From assembly GCA_030272815.1 (NCBI GenBank), contig JAJSZT010000022.1:1-48829 (forward strand): a stretch of 48,829 nt of DNA, in the 5' to 3' direction. The notes below the pieces were generated by a model. The model was not told the DNA's origin. It saw nothing but the letters and a program-made list of their open reading frames with translations, and did no database searches. This document shows positions 35,012 to 42,888 of the stretch, in pieces; within the stretch, counting starts at the first letter, position 1, and every line of letters begins with the position of its first letter. The DNA is from Deltaproteobacteria bacterium (lineage in GTDB: Bacteria > Desulfobacterota > Desulfobacteria > Desulfobacterales > ETH-SRB1). The position numbers and the translations under genes are program-made.

Positions 35012-35731
35012 ACAACCCACATGCAGGTTGGCGATTCCCATTGTTAAACTTTTCCATCTAACATTTATGAATCCCGCTGAACGCATCATCGCAGCAAAAC
35101 TTTTTGGGTCTGGAAATTTAGCAACAGAAGAAGGAAGATACTGGTAGGCCTTAAGGTTCTTGGATAAAAACCAGCCTATTAAAGGAAGAATTATCTTGAA
35201 ATAAAAAAGATAAGATGACAATAAAAACCCCTTTTGGGGTGTGGCTAACTCAAGCACAAGCAACATCCCGCCTGATTTTAAACTGTCATAAAATAGCTTC
35301 AGTACTGATAGTTTGTCACAAATGTTACGAATCCCGAATGCAATGGTTATAGCATCAAATGTTTCTTCCCTGAATGGAAGATTAAAGGCATTCCCTGCTA
35401 AAAAATAAATGTTGGATCTGTCTGGTATTGATTTTATTTTATTTTTTGCAGACATAAGCATATTATGAGAAAAATCAACGCCAAAAATTGAAACCCCTGT
35501 TCCTTTCTGCCGCAAAATTTCAATTGCGACATCTCCTGTCCCGCAAGCCACATCAAGCAACACTCCATTATCAGGCGCCTCAATCGCTGATACCATAGTC
35601 CTTCTCCAGTAAATATCCTGGCTTAAACTTAAGAGACGATTTAACAAATCATACCTGGGCGCTATTGACTCAAACATCTCCCTTATAAAGGGCAACTCCA
35701 TATCCTTCATTGACAACTCCGCTTTTTGCAT
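35000..35731 (-). CDS. ubiE: Demethylmenaquinone/ubiquinone methyltransferase UbiE (MenG)
   Basis: 243 residues. 'MFESIAPRYDLLNRLLSLSQ' is the UbiE/MenG signature region, and 'LLDVACGTGDVAIEIL' is SAM motif I. 'DAITIAFGIRNICDKLSVLK' is the second family signature (the AFG-x-RN block). It methylates the quinone ring in the last step of menaquinone synthesis, the expected quinone in a strict anaerobe. Start ATG 35731; an internal Met, seven residues on, is also possible. No other men genes are adjacent. Confidence 0.93.
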   Translation of the reverse strand: MQKAELSMKDMELPFIREMFESIAPRYDLLNRLLSLSQDIYWRRTMVSAIEAPDNGVLLDVACGTGDVAIEILRQKGTGVSIFGVDFSHNMLMSAKNKIKSIPDRSNIYFLAGNAFNLPFREETFDAITIAFGIRNICDKLSVLKLFYDSLKSGGMLLVLELATPQKGFLLSSYLFYFKIILPLIGWFLSKNLKAYQYLPSSVAKFPDPKSFAAMMRSAGFINVRWKSLTMGIANLHVGCKNG

Positions 35732-35868
35732 TAAGTTATTTAGTTAAACAATAAACAGCCGAACTCTCGCTTAACAGTTCAAATATATACATCATTATAG
35801 TCAGGATAAAAACCTAAATTTTTAAACCTCATAACAACATACGTAAATATGAAAATATCAGGATATAA

Positions 35869-36984
35869 ATGATTACAAAACGTGATTATTATGAAATTCT
35901 GGGCATAAACCGCAATGCTACAGCAGATGAGATCAAAGCAAGCTATCGAAAACTCGCCCTAAAATACCATCCGGACAGAAATCCCAACAACAAAGAGGCT
36001 GAAGAAAATTTCAAAGAAGCCGCTGAAGCCTATGAAGTTCTGCATGATCCAAATAAGCGCCAGATATATAACCAGTACGGCCACCAGGGACTTGAAGGAA
36101 CGGGTTTTTCAGGATTCGGCGGTTTTGAAGACATTTTTTCAAGTTTTGGAGACATTTTTGAGGATTTCTTCGGCTTTGGGACCGGAAGGAGTTCAAGGAG
36201 CAATGCAAAAAGAGGAGCTGATCTTCGCTACGATTTAACGCTCAGCTTCATGGAAGCAGCTTTTGGAATGGAAAAAAATATACATATCGAAAAAATGGAA
36301 ATATGCCCTGTCTGCAACGGCAGTACTTGTGAGCCGGGTACACATATGGAAAGCTGCTCCTATTGTCAGGGCACAGGCCAAATTTCCCGCTCCCAGGGTT
36401 TCTTTACAGTTAGAACCACCTGTCCTCAATGTCATGGCAGGGGGCAAGCCATAACTCACCCATGCTTACATTGCAGTGGAACAGGGCGGATCAAGGACAA
36501 AAAAAAGGTTTCAGTAAAAATTCCAGGAGGAGTTGATTCAGGCTCCAGACTCCGACTTACAGGAGAAGGAGAAGCTGGAATATACGGCGGCCCTCATGGA
36601 GATCTTTACGTTTTTATAAATGTAAAACCTCATAAATTCTTTCAACGCGATAATACAGATATAATATGCCAGGTAAAACTTTCTTTCGTGCAGGCCGCTC
36701 TCGGCGATAAAATAATGGTGGCCACTTTAAATGGTGAAGAGGAACTCGAAATCCCAAAAGGCACACAGTCTGGCGATTTATTCCGCTTCCGAGACGAGGG
36801 TATCCCTTCTCTCAGAACCGGCAGACGCGGCGACCAGATCATTCAGACAGTCATTAAAACCCCCACAAATCTGAACAAAAAACAGGAAAAGCTGCTCAGG
36901 GAATTTGAAAAACTTGAATCAGGCAAACTTGCCACCAAATTAAAAAATATTCTTAAAAGCAGCAGCGCAAAAGTAGCCAGATAA
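35869..36984 (+). CDS. dnaJ: Chaperone protein DnaJ
   Basis: 371 residues. The J domain starts '[20 protein letters not shown]' and has the HPD tripeptide in 'KYHPDRNP'. A Gly/Phe-rich linker follows (about 75-110). Four zinc-binding repeats come next: '[12 protein letters not shown]', '[10 protein letters not shown]', '[10 protein letters not shown]' and '[10 protein letters not shown]'. The first repeat is slightly altered (NGST for NGSG). The C-terminal substrate domains are '[20 protein letters not shown]' onward. It is a co-chaperone of DnaK; grpE/dnaK are not present in this window. It stands alone here. Confidence 0.97.
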   Translation: MITKRDYYEILGINRNATADEIKASYRKLALKYHPDRNPNNKEAEENFKEAAEAYEVLHDPNKRQIYNQYGHQGLEGTGFSGFGGFEDIFSSFGDIFEDFFGFGTGRSSRSNAKRGADLRYDLTLSFMEAAFGMEKNIHIEKMEICPVCNGSTCEPGTHMESCSYCQGTGQISRSQGFFTVRTTCPQCHGRGQAITHPCLHCSGTGRIKDKKKVSVKIPGGVDSGSRLRLTGEGEAGIYGGPHGDLYVFINVKPHKFFQRDNTDIICQVKLSFVQAALGDKIMVATLNGEEELEIPKGTQSGDLFRFRDEGIPSLRTGRRGDQIIQTVIKTPTNLNKKQEKLLREFEKLESGKLATKLKNILKSSSAKVAR

Positions 36985-36996
36985 AAAAGGTAAAAG

Positions 36997-37076
36997 TTTA
37001 CCACGGAACGACACAGAGTTTCACTGAAAATTGTAAACAATGAGTAAGTGTAATTCCGTGAAAATCAGTGGTGAAC
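36997..37076. repeat. 'Ttcaccacgg'-family repeat, copy between dnaJ and queD
   Basis: The left end 'ttaccacggaacgacacaga' and right end 'ccgtgaaaatcagtggtgaa' are inverted and match 12967-13146 without its nested palindrome. It ends 16 bases before the queD start. Confidence 0.8.
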
Positions 37077-37092
37077 TATTAAAAAAAGAAAT

Positions 37093-37491
37093 ATGTTTGA
37101 ATTAAAAATTATTACACATTTTGCCGCAGCCCACCAACTTAAGATGGTGGCAAAAAAATGTGAGAACATGCATGGGCACAACTGGAAGATTGAGGTCTGT
37201 GTTGCAGGAGAAACCTTAAATAATGCCGGCGTATTAATTGATTTCGGGAAACTTAAGGGTTATCTGTCTGAAATTATAGAAAAGCTTGACCATAAATTTC
37301 TTAACGAACTTGATTTCTTTCGCAACGACAACCCATCTTCAGAAAACATTGCCTATTATATAGCACATGAACTTAAGAAAAAAATTATCAGCCATGATAT
37401 TAAAGTTGCACGTGTTACAGCATGGGAATCAGAAGATGCATGCGCTACCTATAGATTTCCAGACGAAAACTCAAAACACCTGAAATTATAG
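37093..37491 (+). CDS. queD: 6-carboxy-5,6,7,8-tetrahydropterin synthase QueD
   Basis: 132 residues. 'HFAAAHQLKMVAKKCENMHG' followed by 'HNWKIEV' supplies the zinc histidines (H-x-n-HGH) and the catalytic Cys. 'GVLIDFGKLKGYLSEIIEKL' and 'LDHKFLNEL' form the conserved middle, with 'VTAWESEDACATYR' near the end (WE motif). It makes the pterin intermediate for queuosine/7-deazaguanine. Length is typical. queC/E/F are not in this window, so linkage to tRNA modification is by family. Confidence 0.92.
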   Translation: MFELKIITHFAAAHQLKMVAKKCENMHGHNWKIEVCVAGETLNNAGVLIDFGKLKGYLSEIIEKLDHKFLNELDFFRNDNPSSENIAYYIAHELKKKIISHDIKVARVTAWESEDACATYRFPDENSKHLKL

Positions 37492-37514
37492 TCAGTTGGA
37501 TGCTATTCTCAAAT

Positions 37515-37700
37515 CGAAGATTTTTAGCGGTTAGCTTTTAGCAATTAGCCTTTAGCTTTGTTTTTTAGCAGTTAGCTTTTAGCAGTTAGCCTTTAGCTAA
37601 GAGCTAAGAGGCTAAGAGCTAAGAACTAACCGCTAATGGCTAATAGCTTTAATTAAACAGATAATACATTCAGCTAAGAGCTAATGGCTAATAGCTTTTT
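37515..37700. repeat. 'Ttagctttta' inverted-repeat region
   Basis: Repeated 'gttagcttttagc' and 'gcctttagcta' units on the left (37531-37600) and their inverses 'gctaagagctaa', 'gctaatggctaatagctt' on the right (37601-37700) can fold into a long imperfect hairpin. It occupies the convergent queD-pyrE spacer and may also serve as a terminator. No gene is present. Confidence 0.75.
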
Positions 37701-37770
37701 CACAAATCTTCACATCGGTAAATAAGCTGAAACTATTGCCAGTATTAAAAAAATACTTTTCGTCCAGCCA

Positions 37771-38346
37771 TTAATTATCTGAATTCCACTGTTTAATAAG
37801 TTCGTCTCTTGTAACAATTGCAGATACATCATCAACTTGTTTGCGGATATTTTCCAGGCCGCCCTCCTGACGATCGACCAGAATTACCGCCTTTACTACC
37901 TCCATCCCTTCTGAACGCGCTCTCTCGATAGCTTTAATAGTAGAACCTCCGGTTGTCGCGACGTCGTCTATAATCACAACACGGTCCCCTGGCTTTATGT
38001 CGCCCTCTATCCATCTGACAATGCCGTGGTCCTTCCGGGTTTTTCTTATTGAAAAAGCATTTATTGGGTTCCCTTTTAATCCGGAAGTAAAAGCTGTTGC
38101 AATAGAAATAGGATCAGCGCCGAATGTAAGACCGCCGATTCCCTTAACATCTGAGTCCCTTATAGCTTCATATACGAGGTGACCAACAAGAAACATACCT
38201 CTGGAGTTTAATATGACAGGTTTGCAATTAACATATAAGCGGCTCATCTTGCCCGAAACAAGCTTGAAAATTGGTTCATCACTGTATTTAAAAGACTTTT
38301 GGCAAATCATCCTGATCAGTTCTTGCTTCATTTTATATTGCTCCAT
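37771..38346 (-). CDS. pyrE: Orotate phosphoribosyltransferase
   Basis: 191 residues. '[18 protein letters not shown]' is the PRPP-binding motif, and '[18 protein letters not shown]' and '[12 protein letters not shown]' fit bacterial PyrE. It converts orotate and PRPP to OMP in pyrimidine synthesis. ATG 38346 is given. A second Met five codons on (38331) has GGAG at a good distance and may be the true start. About 60 bases upstream of the start lies a hairpin with a U-tract, suggesting attenuation control. Confidence 0.92.
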   Translation of the reverse strand: MEQYKMKQELIRMICQKSFKYSDEPIFKLVSGKMSRLYVNCKPVILNSRGMFLVGHLVYEAIRDSDVKGIGGLTFGADPISIATAFTSGLKGNPINAFSIRKTRKDHGIVRWIEGDIKPGDRVVIIDDVATTGGSTIKAIERARSEGMEVVKAVILVDRQEGGLENIRKQVDDVSAIVTRDELIKQWNSDN

Positions 38347-38404
38347 TCTTGAGTCAGAGGTCAGGGTTGTAAAGAAATTGTTGATTTTAAAACAATAATC
38401 AGAT

Positions 38405-38496
38405 AAAAAAAGCCTCCACCGAAATGGAAGAAGCTTATTAATGGGAATCAGTGGAGGCTCAGAGCAAGGAAAACCGGAGAGCCGGCACTCCTTGAA
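38405..38496 (-). promoter_or_regulatory. Structured leader with intrinsic terminator upstream of pyrE
   Basis: Read on the minus strand, a first hairpin (caaggag...ccgg-ctct-ccgg...ccttg, about 38496-38466) precedes a second with the stem GCCTCCAC/GTGGAGGC (38458-38451 with 38419-38412) followed by seven Ts (38411-38405). The intrinsic terminator lies between any upstream promoter and pyrE, which is the layout of transcription attenuation. It could alternatively end a small RNA or transcripts from further upstream. Confidence 0.5.
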
Positions 38497-38555
38497 CTCA
38501 AAAATTTAATTATCACTAAAAGTTAAAGCGGTCAATCCAAAAACACAAGGAGTTA

Positions 38556-38603
38556 AACCTTGAGCGATTTTTTACTCAACCTGCACCAATCTCTTGCGCA
38601 TCA
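38556..38603. repeat. Half copy of the 10515-10673 repeat upstream of tolC
   Basis: 'ttgagcgattttttactcaa' followed by 'tgcaccaatctcttgcgcat' matches, inverted, the right part of the element near mltG. It is read in frame with the tolC gene and yields a spurious N-terminal extension. Confidence 0.75.
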
Positions 38604-38628
38604 TGAACTATGGTTGTACAGATCACGT

Positions 38629-39945
38629 ATGAAAATATACATTCTGTCTTTATCTATATTTATTTTTATACATTTCCTGGTTTCCCCCCTTTCCTATGCT
38701 GTAGAAGAACCCGCCGAAACCTTTACTCTTAAACATGCCGTAGAAACGGCATTAAAGGCCAATATCGCTCTAAAGATAAGCAAAAAAGAAGCAAATGCTG
38801 CCCTTGCCGCCCAAAAAAAACAAAAGACAAATTTTTTCCCAACTTTCAATGCAACCTATCAATACGAATATATAGACGAAGAAGCAACTATGGGCACTAT
38901 AGTAACGGCCTCACAAAAAGAATATACCCTTATTTCCAAAGTCACTCAGCCAGTTTTTACAGGATTTTCATTACTAAACCAGTACAAAATCGCAAAACTT
39001 GGTTTTGATGCTGCAAAGATTAATGAAAAGCTTAAAAGACTGGAAATAATATTTGAAGCAAAAAAAATGTTTTTCTCCCTTTTAAAGGCAGAAAAGCTTT
39101 TAAAAATATCACAGGATACAGTAACACAAATAACGGCGCAAAAAGAGGTTGCAAAAAACTTTTACGAAGTCGGCATGACGCCTTTAAATGATTTGCTGCA
39201 GGCAAAGGTCGAGCTGGCCAACTCAAAGCAGGAACTTATTACTGCCCAAAATAATCTGGAAATAGCTAAATCAAATTTTAACGTCCTTCTCCGCAGGCCA
39301 ATAAATGAATCTGTCAAACTTGAAGATGTTCTTAGCTATACTACTTTTGAACATGATATTGATTACTGCTTTAAAATAGCAAAAAAAAATCGTCTTGAAT
39401 TAAAAATTGCTGACCTGGAAATCGAAATTGCTGAAAAAGAAGTAAAACTTGCACAAAAAGATTATTATCCATCAATAAACCTTGAGGGCAGCTATTTCAA
39501 ACGCGGGACAGAATGGGACGTTGACGGAGGCGATTATATATACGACCCCGAGGGCTGGAGCATAACTGCTGTCGCATCCTGGGATTTCTGGGAGTGGGGC
39601 AGGTCCATTTATGAAGTTAAAGAAAAACAGAGCCGCCTTTCTCAGGCGCAATACCAAAAAACTGAAATCTTAGACAATATTCGCATAGAAGTAAAACAAG
39701 CATACCTTAATACCCTGGAATCTGAAAAAAATATAACCACGGTAAAAAAAGCAATCGAGCAGGCAAAAGAAAACTTCAGGATAAACAAAGAACGCTATAA
39801 AGAACAAATAGCTACTTCTACAGATGTTCTAGATGCTCAGACGCTTCTTTCAAGAACAACGACTAATTACTATAAGGCGTTGTACGACTTTAAAATTGCA
39901 AAGGCATCTCTATATAAGGCTATGGGACAGGAAGTTATGGAATGA
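38629..39945 (+). CDS. TolC-family outer membrane efflux protein
   Basis: 438 residues from ATG 38629. A signal peptide ('IYILSLSIFIFIHFLVSPLS', cleaved near 'SYAVEE') is followed by two OEP repeats: 'FTLKHAVETALKANIALKIS' with long helices, and a second half starting about 'CFKIAKKNRLELKIADLEIE'. 'DFWEWGRSIYEVKEKQSRLS' is typical of the OEP fold. It would form a trimeric outer-membrane channel. A longer frame from 38560 begins in a dispersed repeat and places non-signal residues before the signal peptide, so it is rejected. Its TGA overlaps the ftsE ATG (ATGA). Confidence 0.88.
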   Translation: MKIYILSLSIFIFIHFLVSPLSYAVEEPAETFTLKHAVETALKANIALKISKKEANAALAAQKKQKTNFFPTFNATYQYEYIDEEATMGTIVTASQKEYTLISKVTQPVFTGFSLLNQYKIAKLGFDAAKINEKLKRLEIIFEAKKMFFSLLKAEKLLKISQDTVTQITAQKEVAKNFYEVGMTPLNDLLQAKVELANSKQELITAQNNLEIAKSNFNVLLRRPINESVKLEDVLSYTTFEHDIDYCFKIAKKNRLELKIADLEIEIAEKEVKLAQKDYYPSINLEGSYFKRGTEWDVDGGDYIYDPEGWSITAVASWDFWEWGRSIYEVKEKQSRLSQAQYQKTEILDNIRIEVKQAYLNTLESEKNITTVKKAIEQAKENFRINKERYKEQIATSTDVLDAQTLLSRTTTNYYKALYDFKIAKASLYKAMGQEVME

Positions 39946-40631
39946 TTGATGGTAAAGATAAAAGTTCAATAATCCAGATGTTTCATGTTCACAAGCATTA
40001 TGGCTCAAAGAAAGCTCTTATTGACATTAACCTTAATGTCTCCAAAAACGAATTTCTTTTTATCAGCGGCCCAAGCGGAGCCGGCAAATCAACCTTATTA
40101 AGACTTCTTTACCTTGGAGAACCGGTATCGGAAGGACAGGTTCTGGTAGACGGGATGAATCTGTCGAGAATCTCCAAAAAAAGAATCCCCTTTCTGAGAA
40201 GAAAATTCGGTATTATTTTTCAGGACTATAAGCTTATATCTACAAAGACTGTATTCGATAATGTTGCCCTTGTTCTTGAGGCGTCGGGGAAAAAAAGAAA
40301 ATTTATTGAAAAAAAGGTGAGAAGTGTTTTGCGAACTGTTGGAATAGAGCAAAGAATTAATGCCCCTCCACACAGCTTGTCGGGCGGAGAACAGCAAAGA
40401 GTAGCAGTCGCAAGAGCTGTCGTTGGGGTCCCCAAGATAATATTAGCTGATGAGCCTACAGGAAGCCTGGATTCGGATTCAGCAGATATCATACTCAACC
40501 TTCTTAAGGGGTTTCACACACATGGAGGCACTGTCATTGTTGCAACCCATGATAAAGAACTTATCCGCAAAGCAGGGGGACGGATATTATACCTTAAACA
40601 GGGACGTCTGCTTGGACCGACACCAATATAA
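39942..40631 (+). CDS. ftsE: Cell division ATP-binding protein FtsE
   Basis: 229 residues. An ABC ATPase with 'ISGPSGAGKSTLLRLLYLGE' (Walker A), 'LSGGEQQRVAVARAVV' (signature) and 'IILADEPTGSLDSDSAD' (Walker B), plus 'VATHDKEL' (H-loop). The opening 'IQMFHVHKHYGSKKALIDIN' and immediate linkage to ftsX identify FtsE rather than LolD. With FtsX it couples ATP hydrolysis to septal peptidoglycan hydrolysis. Its start overlaps the TolC-like gene by 4 bases. Confidence 0.94.
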   Translation: MIDGKDKSSIIQMFHVHKHYGSKKALIDINLNVSKNEFLFISGPSGAGKSTLLRLLYLGEPVSEGQVLVDGMNLSRISKKRIPFLRRKFGIIFQDYKLISTKTVFDNVALVLEASGKKRKFIEKKVRSVLRTVGIEQRINAPPHSLSGGEQQRVAVARAVVGVPKIILADEPTGSLDSDSADIILNLLKGFHTHGGTVIVATHDKELIRKAGGRILYLKQGRLLGPTPI

Positions 40632-40632
40632 T

Positions 40633-40667
40633 AGGTGGATAGGCTGAAGGCTGAAGGCTATCCACCT
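40633..40667. repeat. Tight hairpin of the 'aggtggatagg..ctgaagg' family
   Basis: 'aggtggata' and 'tatccacct' flank two 'ggctgaa' units. This is the shortest member of the family, in the ftsE-ftsX gap and starting one base after the ftsE stop. Confidence 0.75.
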
Positions 40668-40679
40668 GAATAGAATTCT

Positions 40680-41558
40680 ATGGCCACTTATTATCATAGA
40701 GCTGTAAAGGATATTAAGGATAACGGTTTCCTCAGCGCTGTTACTATAATTACAATAGCCCTGTCTATCCTGATCGTCAGCGCTTTTGCTCTCTTTTTTA
40801 CAAATGCAAACAACGTAATGAATCACTGGGAAAAGGGTATAAGAATAATGGCATACCTTAAACCCGGCATAAGTCAAAAAAACTTCCCGGATATAAAACG
40901 CAAAATTCAAGGGATATATGGAATTCAGGATGTAAACTTTATATCAAAAGAAGAAGCCTTTAAAAGACTTAAAGAACAGATGAAACGGCAATCTTCAATT
41001 TTGATGGATTTAAACGAAAACCCGCTTCCTGATGCATTTGAAATCAGTATGATAGCGTCATCACAAAGTGGCGAAAAAGTTGAGGAAATAGCGACAAAGA
41101 TTGAATCACTGCCCTCAATTGAAGACGTAGAATATGGTCAGAAATGGTTAGAACGATTTACGAATATTTTTGATCTCTTCAGGTTGGCAGGATATGCAAT
41201 GGGCGGCATATTCTTTATGGCTGCTGTATTTATCGTGGCCAATACTATTCGGCTTGTAATCTATACAAGACGCGAAGAAATTGAAATAATGAGGCTTGTA
41301 GGAGCCTCGGAAAAATTTATCAGGGGTCCTTTTTACATCGAAAGTATTATACAGGGAACACTTGGAGGAATTATAGGTATTGCGGTTCTTTTTATCACTT
41401 TCAAGTTAATATCCTCAAATGTTGAGCATAGTTTCAAATATGAACTTCTTAATATAAAATTTCTATCTCCTGAATTTTACTGTGGAATAATACTGTGCAG
41501 CATGTTTGTAGGTTGGTTGGGATGTTATATTTCTCTAAAACAATTCTTAAAAGCTTAA
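40680..41558 (+). CDS. ftsX: Cell division protein FtsX
   Basis: 292 residues with four membrane segments. The first is near 'VTIITIALSILIVSAFALFF', followed by a periplasmic domain of about 120 residues ('IMAYLKPGISQKNFPDIK' onward) that recruits EnvC-type activators. A cluster of three helices ends the protein ('AMGGIFFMAAVFIVANTIRL', 'SIIQGTLGGIIGIAVLFITF', 'GIILCSMFVGWLGCYISL'). 'RREEIEIMRLVGAS' is the FtsX/MacB family cytoplasmic motif. The envC-like frame overlaps its end by about 37 bases. Confidence 0.94.
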   Translation: MATYYHRAVKDIKDNGFLSAVTIITIALSILIVSAFALFFTNANNVMNHWEKGIRIMAYLKPGISQKNFPDIKRKIQGIYGIQDVNFISKEEAFKRLKEQMKRQSSILMDLNENPLPDAFEISMIASSQSGEKVEEIATKIESLPSIEDVEYGQKWLERFTNIFDLFRLAGYAMGGIFFMAAVFIVANTIRLVIYTRREEIEIMRLVGASEKFIRGPFYIESIIQGTLGGIIGIAVLFITFKLISSNVEHSFKYELLNIKFLSPEFYCGIILCSMFVGWLGCYISLKQFLKA

Positions 41559-42754
41559 TACTTACCGCCGCCGTTATCATAACGGCTTTTTATCCTCCTG
41601 GAATTTATTGTTCAAATTCCAATGAAGAAGCAAAACATTTAACCATTGAGGATTTTAAAAAAAAAGCGGCAAATATCAACCGCAAAATTGAACAACAAAA
41701 GGCTGAGCTTAAGACATTTACTATAAAAGAAAAAAATACTTTAACCAGATTGAATGATGCGGATTTTGCTTTGAACAAAGCAAGAAAAAGTGTTTCAGCA
41801 ATAAGAAAAGAAATAGCCGGCATTGAAAAAAAGATAAAGGAAACCACTATGTCATATATTGACTTAGTAGAAAAAATTAAAACTAATGAGGCATATATAT
41901 CAAAACGATTGGTTGCGCTTTATAAACTATACTGGCTTGGCAAGATACACGTTCTCGCCTCGGCAGACTCAATGTTCGAAATTTTTCAGCGTGAAAATGC
42001 TTTGGAGAGAATTCTTGCCCATGACGAGGACAAGCAGAAAAAACTAATTGAAAATAAGGCGAAACTTAAAAATATGCTGGACATTATGAATAGCCAAAAA
42101 AAGGAAAAAATCAATCTTGAGCAGGAACTAATTAAGCAAATTAATATTATATCTCTTGAAAAAGAAAAACGCTCTAAGCTCCTTGCTGATATTCGAAGTA
42201 AAAAATCCCTTGGAATAGCTGCCATTGAATCCTTAAAAAACAGTGCAAATGAGCTTGATCAAACTATGAAAGCTTTAAGTATTGAATTTAAACAGTTTAA
42301 ACAAGTTGAAAAAATAAAAACAAAAGACTTTACCTCATTTAAAGGGTTGCTTAATATGCCAGTCAAAGGTAAAATTATTTCATTTTTTGGTCCTTACAAA
42401 AATACAAAATTCAATGTAAAAAATTTCAGGAGCGGCATTGATATTAAAGCCGGCAGAGGAGAGCCGATACATGCCGTGTGTGATGGGCTGATAATTTATT
42501 CAAGCTGGTTTAAAGGCTATGGCAACATGATTATCATAGCTCATGGAGAAAATTATTACTCTGTTTATGCACATACTGAAGAACTCTTTAAGACAAAAGG
42601 AGATGAAGTAGAAAAAGATGAAGTTATCGCCACAGTGGGAGATACAGGTTCAATGGCCGGTTCCGGGCTTTATTTTGAATTGCGCCATCACGGAAAACCT
42701 ATGAACCCGCTTGAATGGCTGAATTTAGGTGGATATAGACTTTCAGATAAATAA
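41522..42754 (+). CDS. envC: EnvC-like murein hydrolase activator (coiled coil + degenerate LytM domain)
   Basis: 410 residues from ATG 41522, inside the end of ftsX. A signal segment ('ILTAAVIITAFYPPGIYC') precedes a long coiled coil (about 30-250, rich in Lys/Glu, 'KIEQQKAELKTF' onward) and a C-terminal LytM/M23 domain ('GIDIKAGRGEPIHAVCDG', 'GYGNMIIIAHGENYYSVYAH'). The zinc ligands of active enzymes are altered: Arg-Ser stands before GID, and 'GLYFELR' replaces HLHFE. That matches EnvC, which activates amidases instead of cutting. The adjacent ftsEX supports this. The final residues 'YRLSDK' and the stop are encoded by the end of a MITE (42734). Confidence 0.9.
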   Translation: MLYFSKTILKSLILTAAVIITAFYPPGIYCSNSNEEAKHLTIEDFKKKAANINRKIEQQKAELKTFTIKEKNTLTRLNDADFALNKARKSVSAIRKEIAGIEKKIKETTMSYIDLVEKIKTNEAYISKRLVALYKLYWLGKIHVLASADSMFEIFQRENALERILAHDEDKQKKLIENKAKLKNMLDIMNSQKKEKINLEQELIKQINIISLEKEKRSKLLADIRSKKSLGIAAIESLKNSANELDQTMKALSIEFKQFKQVEKIKTKDFTSFKGLLNMPVKGKIISFFGPYKNTKFNVKNFRSGIDIKAGRGEPIHAVCDGLIIYSSWFKGYGNMIIIAHGENYYSVYAHTEELFKTKGDEVEKDEVIATVGDTGSMAGSGLYFELRHHGKPMNPLEWLNLGGYRLSDK

Positions 42755-42839
42755 TTTTACTGTGTTATCAGTCGTCGACGTATAACCAATACGCCTTCCT
42801 CCTTCTGGCCTTGTGAAATTAATTATCTGAAAGTCTATA
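42734..42839. repeat. MITE family 'tatagactttcagataa', copy 2
   Basis: 106 bp with ends tatagactttcagataaat (42734 on) and 'aattatctgaaagtctata' (to 42839). It is homologous, inverted, to 33517-33641. Its left end provides the last codons of the EnvC-like gene. It is followed by 'gaaggctgaaggct' (42842-42855), part of the ggctgaa family. Confidence 0.85.
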
Positions 42840-42888
42840 GACCGAAGGCTGAAGGCTAATACGCTATTAATAATTAAGGAGTAACTAC

